From: Butyricicoccus pullicaecorum DSM 23266 | GTDB taxonomy: Bacteria > Bacillota > Clostridia > Oscillospirales > Butyricicoccaceae | Direction of reading: 5' to 3' | Length of the DNA stretch: 64,000 nt | Assembly: GCF_900167005.1 (NCBI RefSeq) | Contig: NZ_FUXW01000001.1 | Coordinates: 186,001 to 250,000, forward strand | Part shown: piece after piece, positions 32,339 to 40,544 of the stretch | How positions within the stretch are numbered: position 1 is the first letter of the stretch | Layout: each line of letters starts with the position of its first letter | Notes under the pieces: generated by a model | Databases searched by the model: none | What the model was told of the DNA's origin: nothing | What the model saw: only the letters and a program-made list of their open reading frames with translations | Program-made: the position numbers and the translations under genes

Positions 32339-33642
32339 TGAAAGCCTACCTGCGCAGCATGCTGCCTGCTGTGCTCGCGTTTGCATTTTCCGGTGTCTAT
32401 GCCATCGTAGACGGCTTTTTTGTTGGGCAGTATATTGGTGACAGTGGTCTTGCGGGTATCAATATCGCCTATCCCATGACCGCTTTGCTGCAAGCGGTCG
32501 GAACGGGCATTGGTATGGGCGGCTCCATTCACATGTCCATCTGCCTCGGACGCGGAGAGGAAGAAGAGCGTCAGCACTATCTTGGAACAACCGTGTGTAT
32601 GCTCGCCCTGTCCAGTGTTCTGCTGTTGGTTGGCCTGTGGTTTGCTCATCCGACCTTGCTGCGCCTGTTTGGTGCGACGGGCGCGGTCTACGATCGCGGT
32701 CTGGAATACATTCAAGTCATCATTCTGGGCACGTTTTTTCAGGTCTTTTCCACTGGCCTTGCACCTATTTTCCGCAATTTAGGACGCTCACTCTTTGCTA
32801 TGTGCGCCATGATGGCGGGTTTTGTCACCAACATCGTGCTCGATGCCACCATGATTGGCGTGCTGGGCTGGGGCATGTACGGTGCGGGACTTGCGACCAT
32901 CATCGGTCAGGGCGTGACCGCGCTTCTGTGCCTCATCGTGCTCATTTTTACCGAACGTCACGTCCCGCGCAGTCAGATCCGTCCGACGCGCTGGGCGGTG
33001 GGACGCACGCTTGCGACCGGTCTGTCACCCTTTGGACTGACCATGTCGCCCAATCTGGTCATTATGTTTGTGAACCTCGGCGCTGTGCGCTACGGCGGCG
33101 AGCGCGCCGTTGCAGCCTATGCCGTGGTCAGCTATGTCGCGGTGGTCATTCAGCTGATCTTGCAGGGCGTGGGCGATGGCAGTCAGCCGACCATGAGTCT
33201 GTATCTGGGCGAGGGACGCATCAGGGATGTGCGCTTTATCTGCAAGACCGCGTACACCATCGCGCTGGGCGCAGCGGTTGTGTTCGGTGCGCTGACCATC
33301 GTCGGACGCGACTGGTTCCCGGTGATCTTCGGCGCATCGACCGACACCGCGCAGATGATTGCATACATCCTGTGCATCATCGCCGTCGGTTATCTGGGCA
33401 TCGCGGTCATCCGGGTCACGATCGCCTATTTCTATTCAACGGGCTATAACACCTACGCCTATATTCTGGTTTATGGGGAACCAGTGATGATCGTACTGTT
33501 GCTTCTCATCCTGCCGCTTTTCATGGGCGTCAACGGTGTCTGGGCGGCCATTCCGCTCGAGCAGCTCATTATGGCCGGGCTGGCGCTCGCTTTGCGCGCA
33601 ATGGCGCACCGCCGTCCGTCCTCCATCGCAACCGCTGGTTAA
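32335..33642 (+). CDS. MATE family efflux transporter under MarR control
   Basis: A 435-residue, twelve-helix MATE exporter. It has the usual PAVLAFAFSGVYAIVDGFFVGQYIGDSGLAGINIAYPMTA opening and a second half beginning near residue 230 (ATGLSPFGLTMSPNLV). It overlaps the marR gene by ATGA. With the regulator it forms a compact, probably inducible multidrug-resistance operon, closed by a terminator. An additional in-frame ATG at 32338 is possible. Substrate not predictable. Confidence 0.94.
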   Translation: MMKAYLRSMLPAVLAFAFSGVYAIVDGFFVGQYIGDSGLAGINIAYPMTALLQAVGTGIGMGGSIHMSICLGRGEEEERQHYLGTTVCMLALSSVLLLVGLWFAHPTLLRLFGATGAVYDRGLEYIQVIILGTFFQVFSTGLAPIFRNLGRSLFAMCAMMAGFVTNIVLDATMIGVLGWGMYGAGLATIIGQGVTALLCLIVLIFTERHVPRSQIRPTRWAVGRTLATGLSPFGLTMSPNLVIMFVNLGAVRYGGERAVAAYAVVSYVAVVIQLILQGVGDGSQPTMSLYLGEGRIRDVRFICKTAYTIALGAAVVFGALTIVGRDWFPVIFGASTDTAQMIAYILCIIAVGYLGIAVIRVTIAYFYSTGYNTYAYILVYGEPVMIVLLLLILPLFMGVNGVWAAIPLEQLIMAGLALALRAMAHRRPSSIATAG

Positions 33643-33655
33643 AATAGGATCTGCC

Positions 33656-33694
33656 AAATCGCACAGGGATTTCCGAACACCTGTGCGATTTTTC
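33656..33694 (+). terminator. Terminator of the marR-MATE operon
   Basis: Twelve-bp stem AAATCGCACAGG (33656-33667) pairs with 33680-33691 across a 12-nt loop, then TTCTTTT. Confidence 0.85.
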
Positions 33695-33696
33695 TT

Positions 33697-33725
33697 TTGC
33701 ATCCGTCACCCTGATATGGTATGAT
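33697..33725 (+). promoter_or_regulatory. Promoter of dinB
   Basis: -35 TTGCAT (33697-33702), a 17-nt spacer and -10 TATGAT (33720-33725). I see no LexA-type box here. Confidence 0.65.
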
Positions 33726-33758
33726 AGATGCATAAAATCCGGACAGGAGGGAAGGCAG

Positions 33759-34982
33759 ATGGCCGATCGCACCATTTTACACAGTGATTTGAACTCGTTT
33801 TACGCCTCGGTGGAGATTCGCAACAACCCGACCCTCGCAGACAAGCCGGTCGCCGTGGGCGGCGACGAGCAGGCACGGCACGGCATCGTGCTGGCAGCCA
33901 ATCCGCTGGCCAAGCAGTACGGCATCCGCACGGCGGAAACGCTGTGGTCGGCGCGGCGAAAGTGTCCCGATCTGGTCATCGTGCCCACGCATTTCGACGA
34001 GTACCACCGGTTTTCTCAGGCGGTACGCCAGATTTACCTGGACTACACCAGCCAGATTGAGCCGATGAGCTTGGACGAAGCCTTTCTGGACGTGACCGGC
34101 AGTCGGGAACTGTTCGGAGACGGGGAGACCATTGCCCAGACCATCCGCACGCGGGTCAAAGAGGAACTGGGACTGACGGTATCCATCGGCGTATCGTTCA
34201 ACAAAATCTTTGCCAAGCTGGGCAGCGACTACAAGAAGCCGGACGCCGTGACCATCTTTTCCCGCGAAAACTATCGGGAATTGGTCTGGCCGCAGCCGGT
34301 GGGCAACCTGCTGTACGTGGGCAAGGCGACCGCAGCCAAGCTCGCGGGCATCGGTATCCACACCATCGGCGAGCTGGCAGCAGCCGACCCGGCAGCCCTG
34401 CAAATGCTGCTCGGACGCATGGGGCCGACCCTGCACGATTATGCCAACGGACGGGATGAGACCCCGGTTGCCGAGTATGTCAACCGTGAACAGGCCAAAT
34501 CTATCGGCAATATGATCACCGCGCCGCGTGATATCCGAACCCCGGCCGATGCCGATCTGGTGCTGTGGCCGCTGTGTGAGAACGTTGCCCACCGCCTGCG
34601 GCGGCATGGCATGTGCGCGGGCAGCGTATCGCTGTACATCCGCGATATTCAGCTGGTTACGCACACCAGACAATGCCAGCTCACACCGCCGACTTGGCTG
34701 GCACGCGAATTGATGGAGCACGCCCGTGGACTGCTCGCGCGGCATTACAAGTGGAAGCTGCCCATCCGCACGCTGGGCGTGACGGCAGGAGATTTGGTAC
34801 CAGCCGATCAGGTGAGTTTACAGCTGGATTTGGACGGAACCGCAGAAAAACGAGACAAATTTGAGCGCATTGAGCGGGCGATGGACAGTCTGAAAGACCG
34901 CTATGGATCGGCGGCAGTACGGCGCGGCACCGAACTGCTCGACCCCAAGCTATCCGGCTTCCATCCCCACGATCATGACTAG
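33759..34982 (+). CDS. dinB: DNA polymerase IV (Y-family)
   Basis: A 407-residue translesion polymerase that copies past damaged bases with low fidelity. Metal-binding residues are visible in [14 protein letters not shown] (Asp10) and [13 protein letters not shown] (Asp/Glu near 105). The thumb region with helix-hairpin-helix follows ([22 protein letters not shown]), then the little-finger domain. No clear beta-clamp motif is seen, as the protein ends in [19 protein letters not shown] 33759 follows ACAGGAGGG. Two small genes follow within 20 nt of each other and are probably cotranscribed. Confidence 0.95.
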   Translation: MADRTILHSDLNSFYASVEIRNNPTLADKPVAVGGDEQARHGIVLAANPLAKQYGIRTAETLWSARRKCPDLVIVPTHFDEYHRFSQAVRQIYLDYTSQIEPMSLDEAFLDVTGSRELFGDGETIAQTIRTRVKEELGLTVSIGVSFNKIFAKLGSDYKKPDAVTIFSRENYRELVWPQPVGNLLYVGKATAAKLAGIGIHTIGELAAADPAALQMLLGRMGPTLHDYANGRDETPVAEYVNREQAKSIGNMITAPRDIRTPADADLVLWPLCENVAHRLRRHGMCAGSVSLYIRDIQLVTHTRQCQLTPPTWLARELMEHARGLLARHYKWKLPIRTLGVTAGDLVPADQVSLQLDLDGTAEKRDKFERIERAMDSLKDRYGSAAVRRGTELLDPKLSGFHPHDHD

Positions 34983-34992
34983 GAGGAACCTT

Positions 34993-35229
34993 ATGAGAAC
35001 CATTTACCCGGGACGGCGGTACCGTCATTTTAAGAACAAGCTGTATCAGGTCGTGCTGATTGCGCGCCACTCGGAGACCGGCGAGGATATGGTGGTCTAT
35101 CAGGCGCTGTATGGAGATTACGGCTTCTATGTACGTCCCTACGACATGTTTGCAAGCGAAGTTGACCACGAAAAGTACCCGGAAGTGAACCAAAAATACC
35201 GATTTGAGCTGGTGGAAGACCCCAGATGA
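34993..35229 (+). CDS. DUF1653-family small protein
   Basis: A 78-residue protein with the DUF1653 pattern: a start like [53 protein letters not shown]. These proteins are beta-rich, cytosolic and of unknown function, often next to repair or metabolic genes. ATG 34993 follows AGGAGGAA, 10 nt after the dinB stop. The frame is open upstream into dinB, but that part is a shadow. Confidence 0.9.
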   Translation: MRTIYPGRRYRHFKNKLYQVVLIARHSETGEDMVVYQALYGDYGFYVRPYDMFASEVDHEKYPEVNQKYRFELVEDPR

Positions 35230-35247
35230 ACAGGAGAGGTGACAGTG

Positions 35248-35877
35248 ATGAGAAAGGCACGGCGCGCCGATGTGCCAGCGATGGCAGAATTCTTGGTCGA
35301 TCGATTTTGGCAGACCGAGCATTTTGTATTCCTGCGCGAGGGCATGCAGGCACCGCGTGAGGTGCTGCTGCGGATGACGCGGCGAGAGATGACGTTTTAC
35401 TGTACGCAGCATGAAGTATGGCTATATGACGACCATATGAGCGGTTTGCTGGGAGTGGATGGTCCTGAATCGGAGAATCCTCTGGCTCAGCTGATCTGTG
35501 CAGGGCAAGTGGGGTGGGATGTGCTACACCTTCCGACTCATGATCGTCGTTTGCTGCTGGCACGCAATCGACGCATTGCTCAAATCCACGCGGTCAACTG
35601 GCACCGGAAATACACCGAAAAAGCTTACCACATCAGCCAGCTTGCGGTTGCACGGCAGGCCAAGGGCACGGGGGTGTGTCGTGCGCTCATCCAGCCTGTG
35701 CTGGATCGTGCCAAGGAGCAGGGAGTGGACGTCGTCCTTGAGACATTTACCCAAGATAACGTGGCTTTGTACGAGCATTTCGGCTTTGTCCTGACCGAGA
35801 CCCATACCAGCCCGCAGATGCCCTATGCAGAATATTGCATGATTTATCATAGCGGTTCACCACGCGCAAAAACGTAG
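35248..35877 (+). CDS. GNAT-family N-acetyltransferase
   Basis: A 209-residue protein. The acetyl-CoA binding core is in the C-terminal half: YHISQLAVARQAKGTGVCRALIQPVLDRAKEQGVDVVLETFTQDNVALYEHFGFVLTE. The pyrophosphate loop appears as AKGTGV and the beta5/alpha4 segment as NVALYEHFGF. The N-terminal half (MRKARRADVPAMAEFLVDRF) starts like other GNATs. Substrate unknown. ATG 35248 follows GGAGAGG; GTG 35239 would add three residues. It is probably the third gene of the dinB transcript. Confidence 0.9.
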   Translation: MRKARRADVPAMAEFLVDRFWQTEHFVFLREGMQAPREVLLRMTRREMTFYCTQHEVWLYDDHMSGLLGVDGPESENPLAQLICAGQVGWDVLHLPTHDRRLLLARNRRIAQIHAVNWHRKYTEKAYHISQLAVARQAKGTGVCRALIQPVLDRAKEQGVDVVLETFTQDNVALYEHFGFVLTETHTSPQMPYAEYCMIYHSGSPRAKT

Positions 35878-35891
35878 TTTTACACAAAAAT

Positions 35892-35921
35892 GCCCCGCTG
35901 GATCGGCTGACCTAGCGGGGC
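35892..35921 (-). terminator. Terminator of the minus-strand helical protein gene
   Basis: Arms GCCCCGCT (35892-35899) and AGCGGGGC (35914-35921) with TTTTTG on the minus strand. It probably also stops the converging dinB transcript. Confidence 0.7.
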
Positions 35922-35929
35922 TGCTGTGT

Positions 35930-36397
35930 TTATTTGAGCTCATCGACCGCGATTTCTTCCTCTTCAAAGGGAACGGGTTCGGGTTCGGTATAGGTGGGGT
36001 CTTCGTCGGGGATGATCGCTTCTTCGGCCTCGAACGGGACCGGTTCGTCCTCGGGCACGGGGTGCGGCTCCGGGGGAGCGGGCGGAACCGGCGGCTCCGG
36101 TGTATCCTTCATCTCGGCCAGACGCAGGTTATTTTCTGCAATGCGGCGCTTGCATGCGCGGATGCGGTCACATTCGGTCGCGAAAGCCGGGTCAGGGGAT
36201 TCGCCGTACAGTTCAAAGTACATCTTGCCAATGGCGAGATAAGCACGGCGCATTGCGTCCTCTTCCGCGATGTTGTCGGTCTTGAGCTTGGCGATGGTAA
36301 CACCTGCCTGCATCATCTCGGTCGCTTTGTCTACGCCGGTCTGCATCATTTCTGTCGCTTTGCCGCGCAGGTCATCGAGTTTATCGAACAATGCCAT
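35930..36397 (-). CDS. Helical, acidic-tailed protein of unknown function
   Basis: I do not recognise this 155-residue protein. The N-terminus contains two near-identical amphipathic helices (RGKATEMMQTG and DKATEMMQAG). Residues 50-105 are a charged helical region. From about 108 the chain is Pro/Glu-rich and probably disordered (PEPPVPPAPPEPHPVPEDEP), with the element EPVPFE-x-EE occurring twice. No signal peptide or transmembrane segment is seen. ATG 36397 follows TGGAGGG. It may bind membranes or partners through the amphipathic repeats; this is inference. Confidence 0.75.
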   Translation of the reverse strand: MALFDKLDDLRGKATEMMQTGVDKATEMMQAGVTIAKLKTDNIAEEDAMRRAYLAIGKMYFELYGESPDPAFATECDRIRACKRRIAENNLRLAEMKDTPEPPVPPAPPEPHPVPEDEPVPFEAEEAIIPDEDPTYTEPEPVPFEEEEIAVDELK

Positions 36398-36509
36398 AAG
36401 GAACCCTCCAATCAGTTCTATGAAATTATTGTACATGTCTTTGTTGAAAACGTCAAATAAAAAGCAGATGCGTACACAAAAAATTCACAAATTATCTAAA
36501 AACATCTGT

Positions 36510-36515
36510 TATAAT
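36510..36515 (+). promoter_or_regulatory. -10 element for ndk
   Basis: TATAAT at 36510-36515 in an AT-rich region, with a TTCACA at 36484-36489 (20-nt spacer, suboptimal). The 5' UTR includes a hairpin with arms CTGTCCC and GGGGCAG (about 36531-36566). Confidence 0.45.
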
Positions 36516-36590
36516 TTAGTTAGTATGTAGCTGTCCCGGGCAGATGATGCGTCTAAGCGGGGCAGGAAAATAAAGGAGGAAGTTACACAG

Positions 36591-36995
36591 ATGGCAAGAG
36601 AGCGCACCTATATTATGCTCAAACCGGATGCATTGGAGCGTGGATTGATCGGTGAGATCCTGTCACGCATCGAGCGAAAGGGCTACCGAATCGAACAGAT
36701 GAAGATGATTACGCTGGACGAACCCATCCTGCGTGAGCATTATGCACACATTGTGGATCAGCCGTTTTTCCCGGACACGGTTGCCTATATGACCCGCGGC
36801 CCGGTGCTGGCGATGGTGGTCGAGGGCGAGAACGCCGTGCGCGGCATGCGCATTTTGATGGGTGCGACCAAGTTTGAGGACGCTGCTGCGGGCACAATCC
36901 GCGGAGATTTTGGCCACTGTACGACCGAAAACCTCATTCACGGCTCGGATTCGGTCGAAAATGCACAAATTGAGATCAAGCGCTTTTTCGGCTAA
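36591..36995 (+). CDS. ndk: Nucleoside diphosphate kinase
   Basis: A 134-residue cytosolic enzyme that moves the terminal phosphate of ATP onto other NDPs through a phosphohistidine. The start RTYIMLKPDALERGLIGEI is typical, and the catalytic His117 is in NLIHGSDSVENA. The segment before it reads GDFGHCTTEN rather than the common GDFG(I/L)xxGRN, so the usual Arg before Asn is replaced, but the Asn is kept. ATG 36591 follows AAAGGAGGAAG. It is transcribed alone; a weak GC-rich hairpin lies after the stop. Confidence 0.95.
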   Translation: MARERTYIMLKPDALERGLIGEILSRIERKGYRIEQMKMITLDEPILREHYAHIVDQPFFPDTVAYMTRGPVLAMVVEGENAVRGMRILMGATKFEDAAAGTIRGDFGHCTTENLIHGSDSVENAQIEIKRFFG

Positions 36996-37192
36996 GAGTA
37001 AAGGAACAGACCGGACGGACTGCGGTTCCGCCCGGTTTCTGTGTGCCTGCACATAGTCCCAAAAAACAAGATTATCCTATCATTTGAGCGGCAAATTCGG
37101 TTGCATTTGTACGAAAGTTGTGATATGCTAGGCAAAAGACATGTGATATCATACTATGCACAGAATGATAGACTGTGCGTTTGTCATTCTAT

Positions 37193-37204
37193 GTGCACGG
37201 GCAC
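37193..37204 (+). promoter_or_regulatory. Putative LacI-type operator upstream of the lacI-family gene
   Basis: GTGCACGGGCAC is palindromic at 5 of 6 pairs, with a central CG as in LacI-family sites. A GTTCACGGGCAC version occurs twice upstream of the symporter gene (38327, 38425). It lies 46 nt before the regulator's start, downstream of a possible -10, so autoregulation is likely. The rest of the 36996-37249 gap is AT-rich and holds nothing else I can name. Confidence 0.6.
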
Positions 37205-37249
37205 ATTTTTGGTAGATCAGAGAAGTGAAATTTGAGAGGGAGAGAACAA

Positions 37250-38269
37250 ATGGCAGTTACCTTGCGGCAGATTGCCGAGTTGGCCGGGGTCTCGCGCGGT
37301 ACGGTCGACCGCGTGATGAACAACCGCGGCCACGTCAACGAGGAGGTCGAGGCGCGTGTCCGGCAGATCGCGGCTGAACTCGGATATGAACCAAATCAGG
37401 CCGGACGGGCGCTTGCACGCGCAAAAGTAAGCGTAAAAATTGGATTTTTGATTCAATCGGTAGAGACACCGACCATGCAGACCGTGGCCGAGGGCGCAGA
37501 GGAGGCGGCAGCCAAGCTGCGCTCGCGTGGGTTGGATGTGGTCATCCGCAAGCTGGAATCGCTGGGCGAACAGCAGGAATTGGACGCGATTGAGGCACTG
37601 GTCAAGGAAGGAATCAAGGGTCTGGCGATCACACCCAGCGATTCCCCGGAAATCTATGCCGCACTCGATCGTGTCGTCGATCTGGGCATTCCGGTTATTA
37701 CGGTCAACGGCGATGCGCCGCGCAGCCGCCGAATGTGTTTTGTCGGTATGGATAATGCACAGGGTGGACGCACAGCGGCCGGTCTGGTGCGCTCCATGCT
37801 GCCGGCAGGCGGTAAGGTGCTGACCCTGTCCGCCTATCCCAATAACCACGGTCACCGCGCAAGATATGTCAGTTTCGCCGAGGAAATGGCAAAAATTGCA
37901 CCGGATATCCAGCTTTTACCCTTACAGCACTGCTTTAACCGCGATGATTATGCGTATGAGCTGACGCTGCGTGCGCTGGAAGAGCATGAAGACCTGGATG
38001 TGATCTATGTCACGGCGCATGGCCAGCACGGTGCGTGCGAGGCGATCGAGAAGATGGGACGCAAAGTGCGCGTGGTCGCGTACGACCTGACGCCCCAGAA
38101 TCGCATCGACCTGGCCGAGAACAAGATCGAATTTGTCATCGATCAGAACGCCCGTGTGCAGGGAACACAGCCGCCGCAGCTGCTGTATGAGTACCTGATC
38201 GAGGGAAAACAGCCGACATGCTCGCAAATGTACACGGATATCCTCATAAAAACTCGCTATAACATCTAA
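37250..38269 (+). CDS. LacI-family transcriptional regulator
   Basis: A 339-residue sugar-type repressor. The N-terminal HTH and hinge are TLRQIAELAGVSRGTVDRVMNNRGHVNEEVEARVRQIAAELGYEPNQAGRALA. The periplasmic-binding-protein-like ligand domain starts at KIGFLIQSVETP (about 70) and contains ITPSDSPEIYAALDRVVDLGIPVITVNGDAP, as in regulators that bind ribose-like sugars or inositol. ATG 37250 follows GAGAGGGAGA. It precedes a sodium:solute symporter gene on the same strand, separated by a terminator and a promoter that carries the proposed operator, so it probably controls sugar uptake. Confidence 0.93.
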   Translation: MAVTLRQIAELAGVSRGTVDRVMNNRGHVNEEVEARVRQIAAELGYEPNQAGRALARAKVSVKIGFLIQSVETPTMQTVAEGAEEAAAKLRSRGLDVVIRKLESLGEQQELDAIEALVKEGIKGLAITPSDSPEIYAALDRVVDLGIPVITVNGDAPRSRRMCFVGMDNAQGGRTAAGLVRSMLPAGGKVLTLSAYPNNHGHRARYVSFAEEMAKIAPDIQLLPLQHCFNRDDYAYELTLRALEEHEDLDVIYVTAHGQHGACEAIEKMGRKVRVVAYDLTPQNRIDLAENKIEFVIDQNARVQGTQPPQLLYEYLIEGKQPTCSQMYTDILIKTRYNI

Positions 38270-38285
38270 ATTCAACCAAAATGCA

Positions 38286-38317
38286 CAGGACGCTCGCTTT
38301 TGAGCGTCCTGTTTTTT
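38286..38317 (+). terminator. Terminator after the lacI-family gene
   Basis: Ten-bp stem CAGGACGCTC (38286-38295) pairs with 38302-38311 across loop GCTTTT, then six T. Confidence 0.9.
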
Positions 38318-38326
38318 ATGCAATTT

Positions 38327-38338
38327 GTTCACGGGCAC
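38327..38338 (+). promoter_or_regulatory. Upstream copy of the putative LacI operator
   Basis: GTTCACGGGCAC, identical to the site in the symporter promoter 98 bp downstream. That spacing would allow a DNA loop by a tetrameric repressor (inference). Confidence 0.55.
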
Positions 38339-38420
38339 GCAGAATACAGATAAGTTGCACAAAAAGAAATTGGGAAATTTGTGATAATATCTAAAAATAT
38401 GGTGAAAAATGGATTTTTTA

Positions 38421-38449
38421 TTGCGTTCACGGGCACAACTGGATATAAT
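38421..38449 (+). promoter_or_regulatory. Symporter promoter containing a putative LacI operator
   Basis: -35 TTGCGT (38421-38426), a 17-nt spacer and -10 TATAAT (38444-38449). The spacer contains GTTCACGGGCAC (38425-38436), where a bound repressor would block polymerase. The leader from here to ATG 38641 is about 190 nt, with no clear structure seen. Confidence 0.68.
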
Positions 38450-38640
38450 TGAACTTGTGAATAAGACGTGTCGGAATTGTAAACGAATCATGAACGACAG
38501 GTCAAAAACATCCAAAAGGCGACAGGAAACCCCTGTTTTCGTCTCGTGCAGTTACTGGGGAGTGCACACGGGACGAACCAAAAAGACCGGACGGGACGCC
38601 TTGCCCGACGGGACAATGTGTGTAGAAAGAGGATGAAAGC

Positions 38641-40299
38641 ATGAATCTTATGTTCACAGCTGTGACATTCGTGGCCTTCACCGCGCTTGTCGCAATCATC
38701 TCCTGGTGGAAGACCAGAGGTGACAATCTGGACACGCAGGATGGTTATTATCTGGCAGGTCGCGGACTGACCGGCCCGGTAATCGCAGGTTCTCTGCTCA
38801 TGACCAACCTGTCCGCAGAGCAGCTGGTCGGCAACAACGGCCAGGCTGTACGAATCGGCATGAGCCCGATGGGCTGGGAAGTTACCTCGGCCATCGCGCT
38901 GGTTATCCTGGCATTCGTACTGATGCCGAAGTACCTCAAGACCGGTCTGACCACCGTTCCGGAGTTCTTCGAGCAGCGCTATGATGCAGGTACCCGCCGT
39001 CTGGTTTCCTTCATTGTACTGCTCTCTTACATCATCATCATGCTGCCGAACGTACTGTACGCCGGCGCACAGGTATTCGTTAACATCTTCGGCATCGATC
39101 AGGTCTTTGTTACGCAGTTCGGTATGGACGCAGGTTCCGCTCGTTTCTGGGCAATCGCTGCTGTCTGTGTCGCAACCGCATTCGCAGGTTCCATTTACGC
39201 AATCTTCGGCGGCCTGAAGGCGATCGCAGTTTCTGACTCGATCAACGGTCTGGGCCTGATCGTCGGCGGTCTGCTCGTACCGATCTTCGGTCTGATCGCA
39301 CTGGGCGCAGCGCATGGCGGCGGCTTCATGGAAGGTCTGGATGCATTCCTGAACACCGATAAGACCCTGCTCAACGCGATCGACGCACCCAACCTCAACG
39401 AGCCTTACCTGCCCTGGCCGCTGCTGCTGACCGGCCTGCTGGTCAACAATATGTATTTCTGGGCAACCAACCAGTCCATCATCCAGCGTACCTTCGGTGC
39501 AAAGAACCTGAAGGAAGCACAGAAGGGTGCTGTTCTGGCAGGTTTCTTCAAGATCCTCACCCCGCTGATCATCGTTGTACCGGGTGTCATCGCACGCCTG
39601 CTGTACACCGAGGTTACCGACTGGGGCAACGGCGATACTGCATACCCGATGCTGGTTGCAGACGTTATGCCCAAGTGGCTGCTCGGCTTCTTCGCAGCTG
39701 TTATGTTCGGCGCAATCCTGTCGTCGTTTAACTCCATTCTGAACTCCGCTTCCACCATTTATGCGCTGGACATTCACCGTCCGATGTTCAACCCGAACGC
39801 AACCGACGCGCACATGGTAAAGGTTGGCCAGAACTTCGGTACCATCGTTGCGATCATTTCGACCGTCATGTCTCCGTTCTTCATGTACATGGGCGGTATC
39901 ACCACGACCGTAAACTCTGCATTCGCTGCATTCAACACCCCGCTGTTTGTCTGCCTGCTGTGCGGCTTCTTCTGGAAGAGGGTTCCGTCGATCGCTGCAA
40001 AGATCGTTATTCCGATCCACGTTGTTCTCTACTTCCTGCTGCAGTTCTATCTGCGCTATCAGATTCCGGTCCTCGAGAACACCCACTATCTGTACTTCAC
40101 CGCGTTCCTGTTTATCATTGACATGATCATCATGGCAATTATCGTCAAGGTACATCCGCGTGAGACCGATTTCGTCCTGCACGATGCGCAGGCTGTCGAT
40201 CTGACTCCGTGGAAGAACGGCAAGTACGTTGCAGCCTTCGTTCTGGCTATTATGTGCCTGGCATACGTTGTATTCTCTCCGCTGTGCCTGGGTGCGTAA
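38641..40299 (+). CDS. Sodium:solute symporter (SSS family)
   Basis: A 552-residue membrane carrier with about 13-14 helices that uses the Na+ gradient to import a solute such as a sugar. Family features include YYLAGRGLTGPVIAGSLLMTNLSAEQLVGNNGQA near residue 40 and the helix pair around VILAFVLMPKYLKTGLTTVPEFFEQRYD. Also present are the substrate/sodium region GSIYAIFGGLKAIAVSDSINGLGLIVGG and later FGAILSSFNSILNSASTIYALDI. The order and length fit the SglT/glucose-galactose branch, but the solute is not certain. ATG 38641 follows AGAGGA. It is likely controlled by the upstream LacI-family regulator. Confidence 0.93.
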   Translation: MNLMFTAVTFVAFTALVAIISWWKTRGDNLDTQDGYYLAGRGLTGPVIAGSLLMTNLSAEQLVGNNGQAVRIGMSPMGWEVTSAIALVILAFVLMPKYLKTGLTTVPEFFEQRYDAGTRRLVSFIVLLSYIIIMLPNVLYAGAQVFVNIFGIDQVFVTQFGMDAGSARFWAIAAVCVATAFAGSIYAIFGGLKAIAVSDSINGLGLIVGGLLVPIFGLIALGAAHGGGFMEGLDAFLNTDKTLLNAIDAPNLNEPYLPWPLLLTGLLVNNMYFWATNQSIIQRTFGAKNLKEAQKGAVLAGFFKILTPLIIVVPGVIARLLYTEVTDWGNGDTAYPMLVADVMPKWLLGFFAAVMFGAILSSFNSILNSASTIYALDIHRPMFNPNATDAHMVKVGQNFGTIVAIISTVMSPFFMYMGGITTTVNSAFAAFNTPLFVCLLCGFFWKRVPSIAAKIVIPIHVVLYFLLQFYLRYQIPVLENTHYLYFTAFLFIIDMIIMAIIVKVHPRETDFVLHDAQAVDLTPWKNGKYVAAFVLAIMCLAYVVFSPLCLGA

Positions 40300-40327
40300 G
40301 CAAAAATACAGATTTTCTGACCTCTCG

Positions 40328-40365
40328 AAAGACCCTGCCGGGAAAAACCCGGTGGGGTCTTTTGC
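40328..40365 (+). terminator. Terminator of the symporter gene
   Basis: Fifteen-bp stem with a G-T pair, AAAGACCCTGCCGGG (40328-40342) with 40348-40362, loop AAAAA, then TTG. Confidence 0.82.
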
Positions 40366-40430
40366 TGCAAAATGAGACGCATTTTGAGAGTGTAATTGTA
40401 AATATTAACTGAATTTTAACCATAATTCGC

Positions 40431-40459
40431 TGGACACCGACCAGGGATACGCCTATAAT
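40431..40459 (+). promoter_or_regulatory. Promoter of the large SLH surface protein gene
   Basis: -35 TGGACA (40431-40436), an ideal 17-nt spacer and -10 TATAAT (40454-40459), behind a strongly AT-rich stretch. It fits a highly expressed surface-protein gene. Confidence 0.72.
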
Positions 40460-40544
40460 AAGGATAACAGCAAGACAGAGACTTTTGAAGTGCGTGTGCA
40501 AGGGACGCGCCTTCGTTTCGAGCTCAAAGAAGGAGGAATGATCT

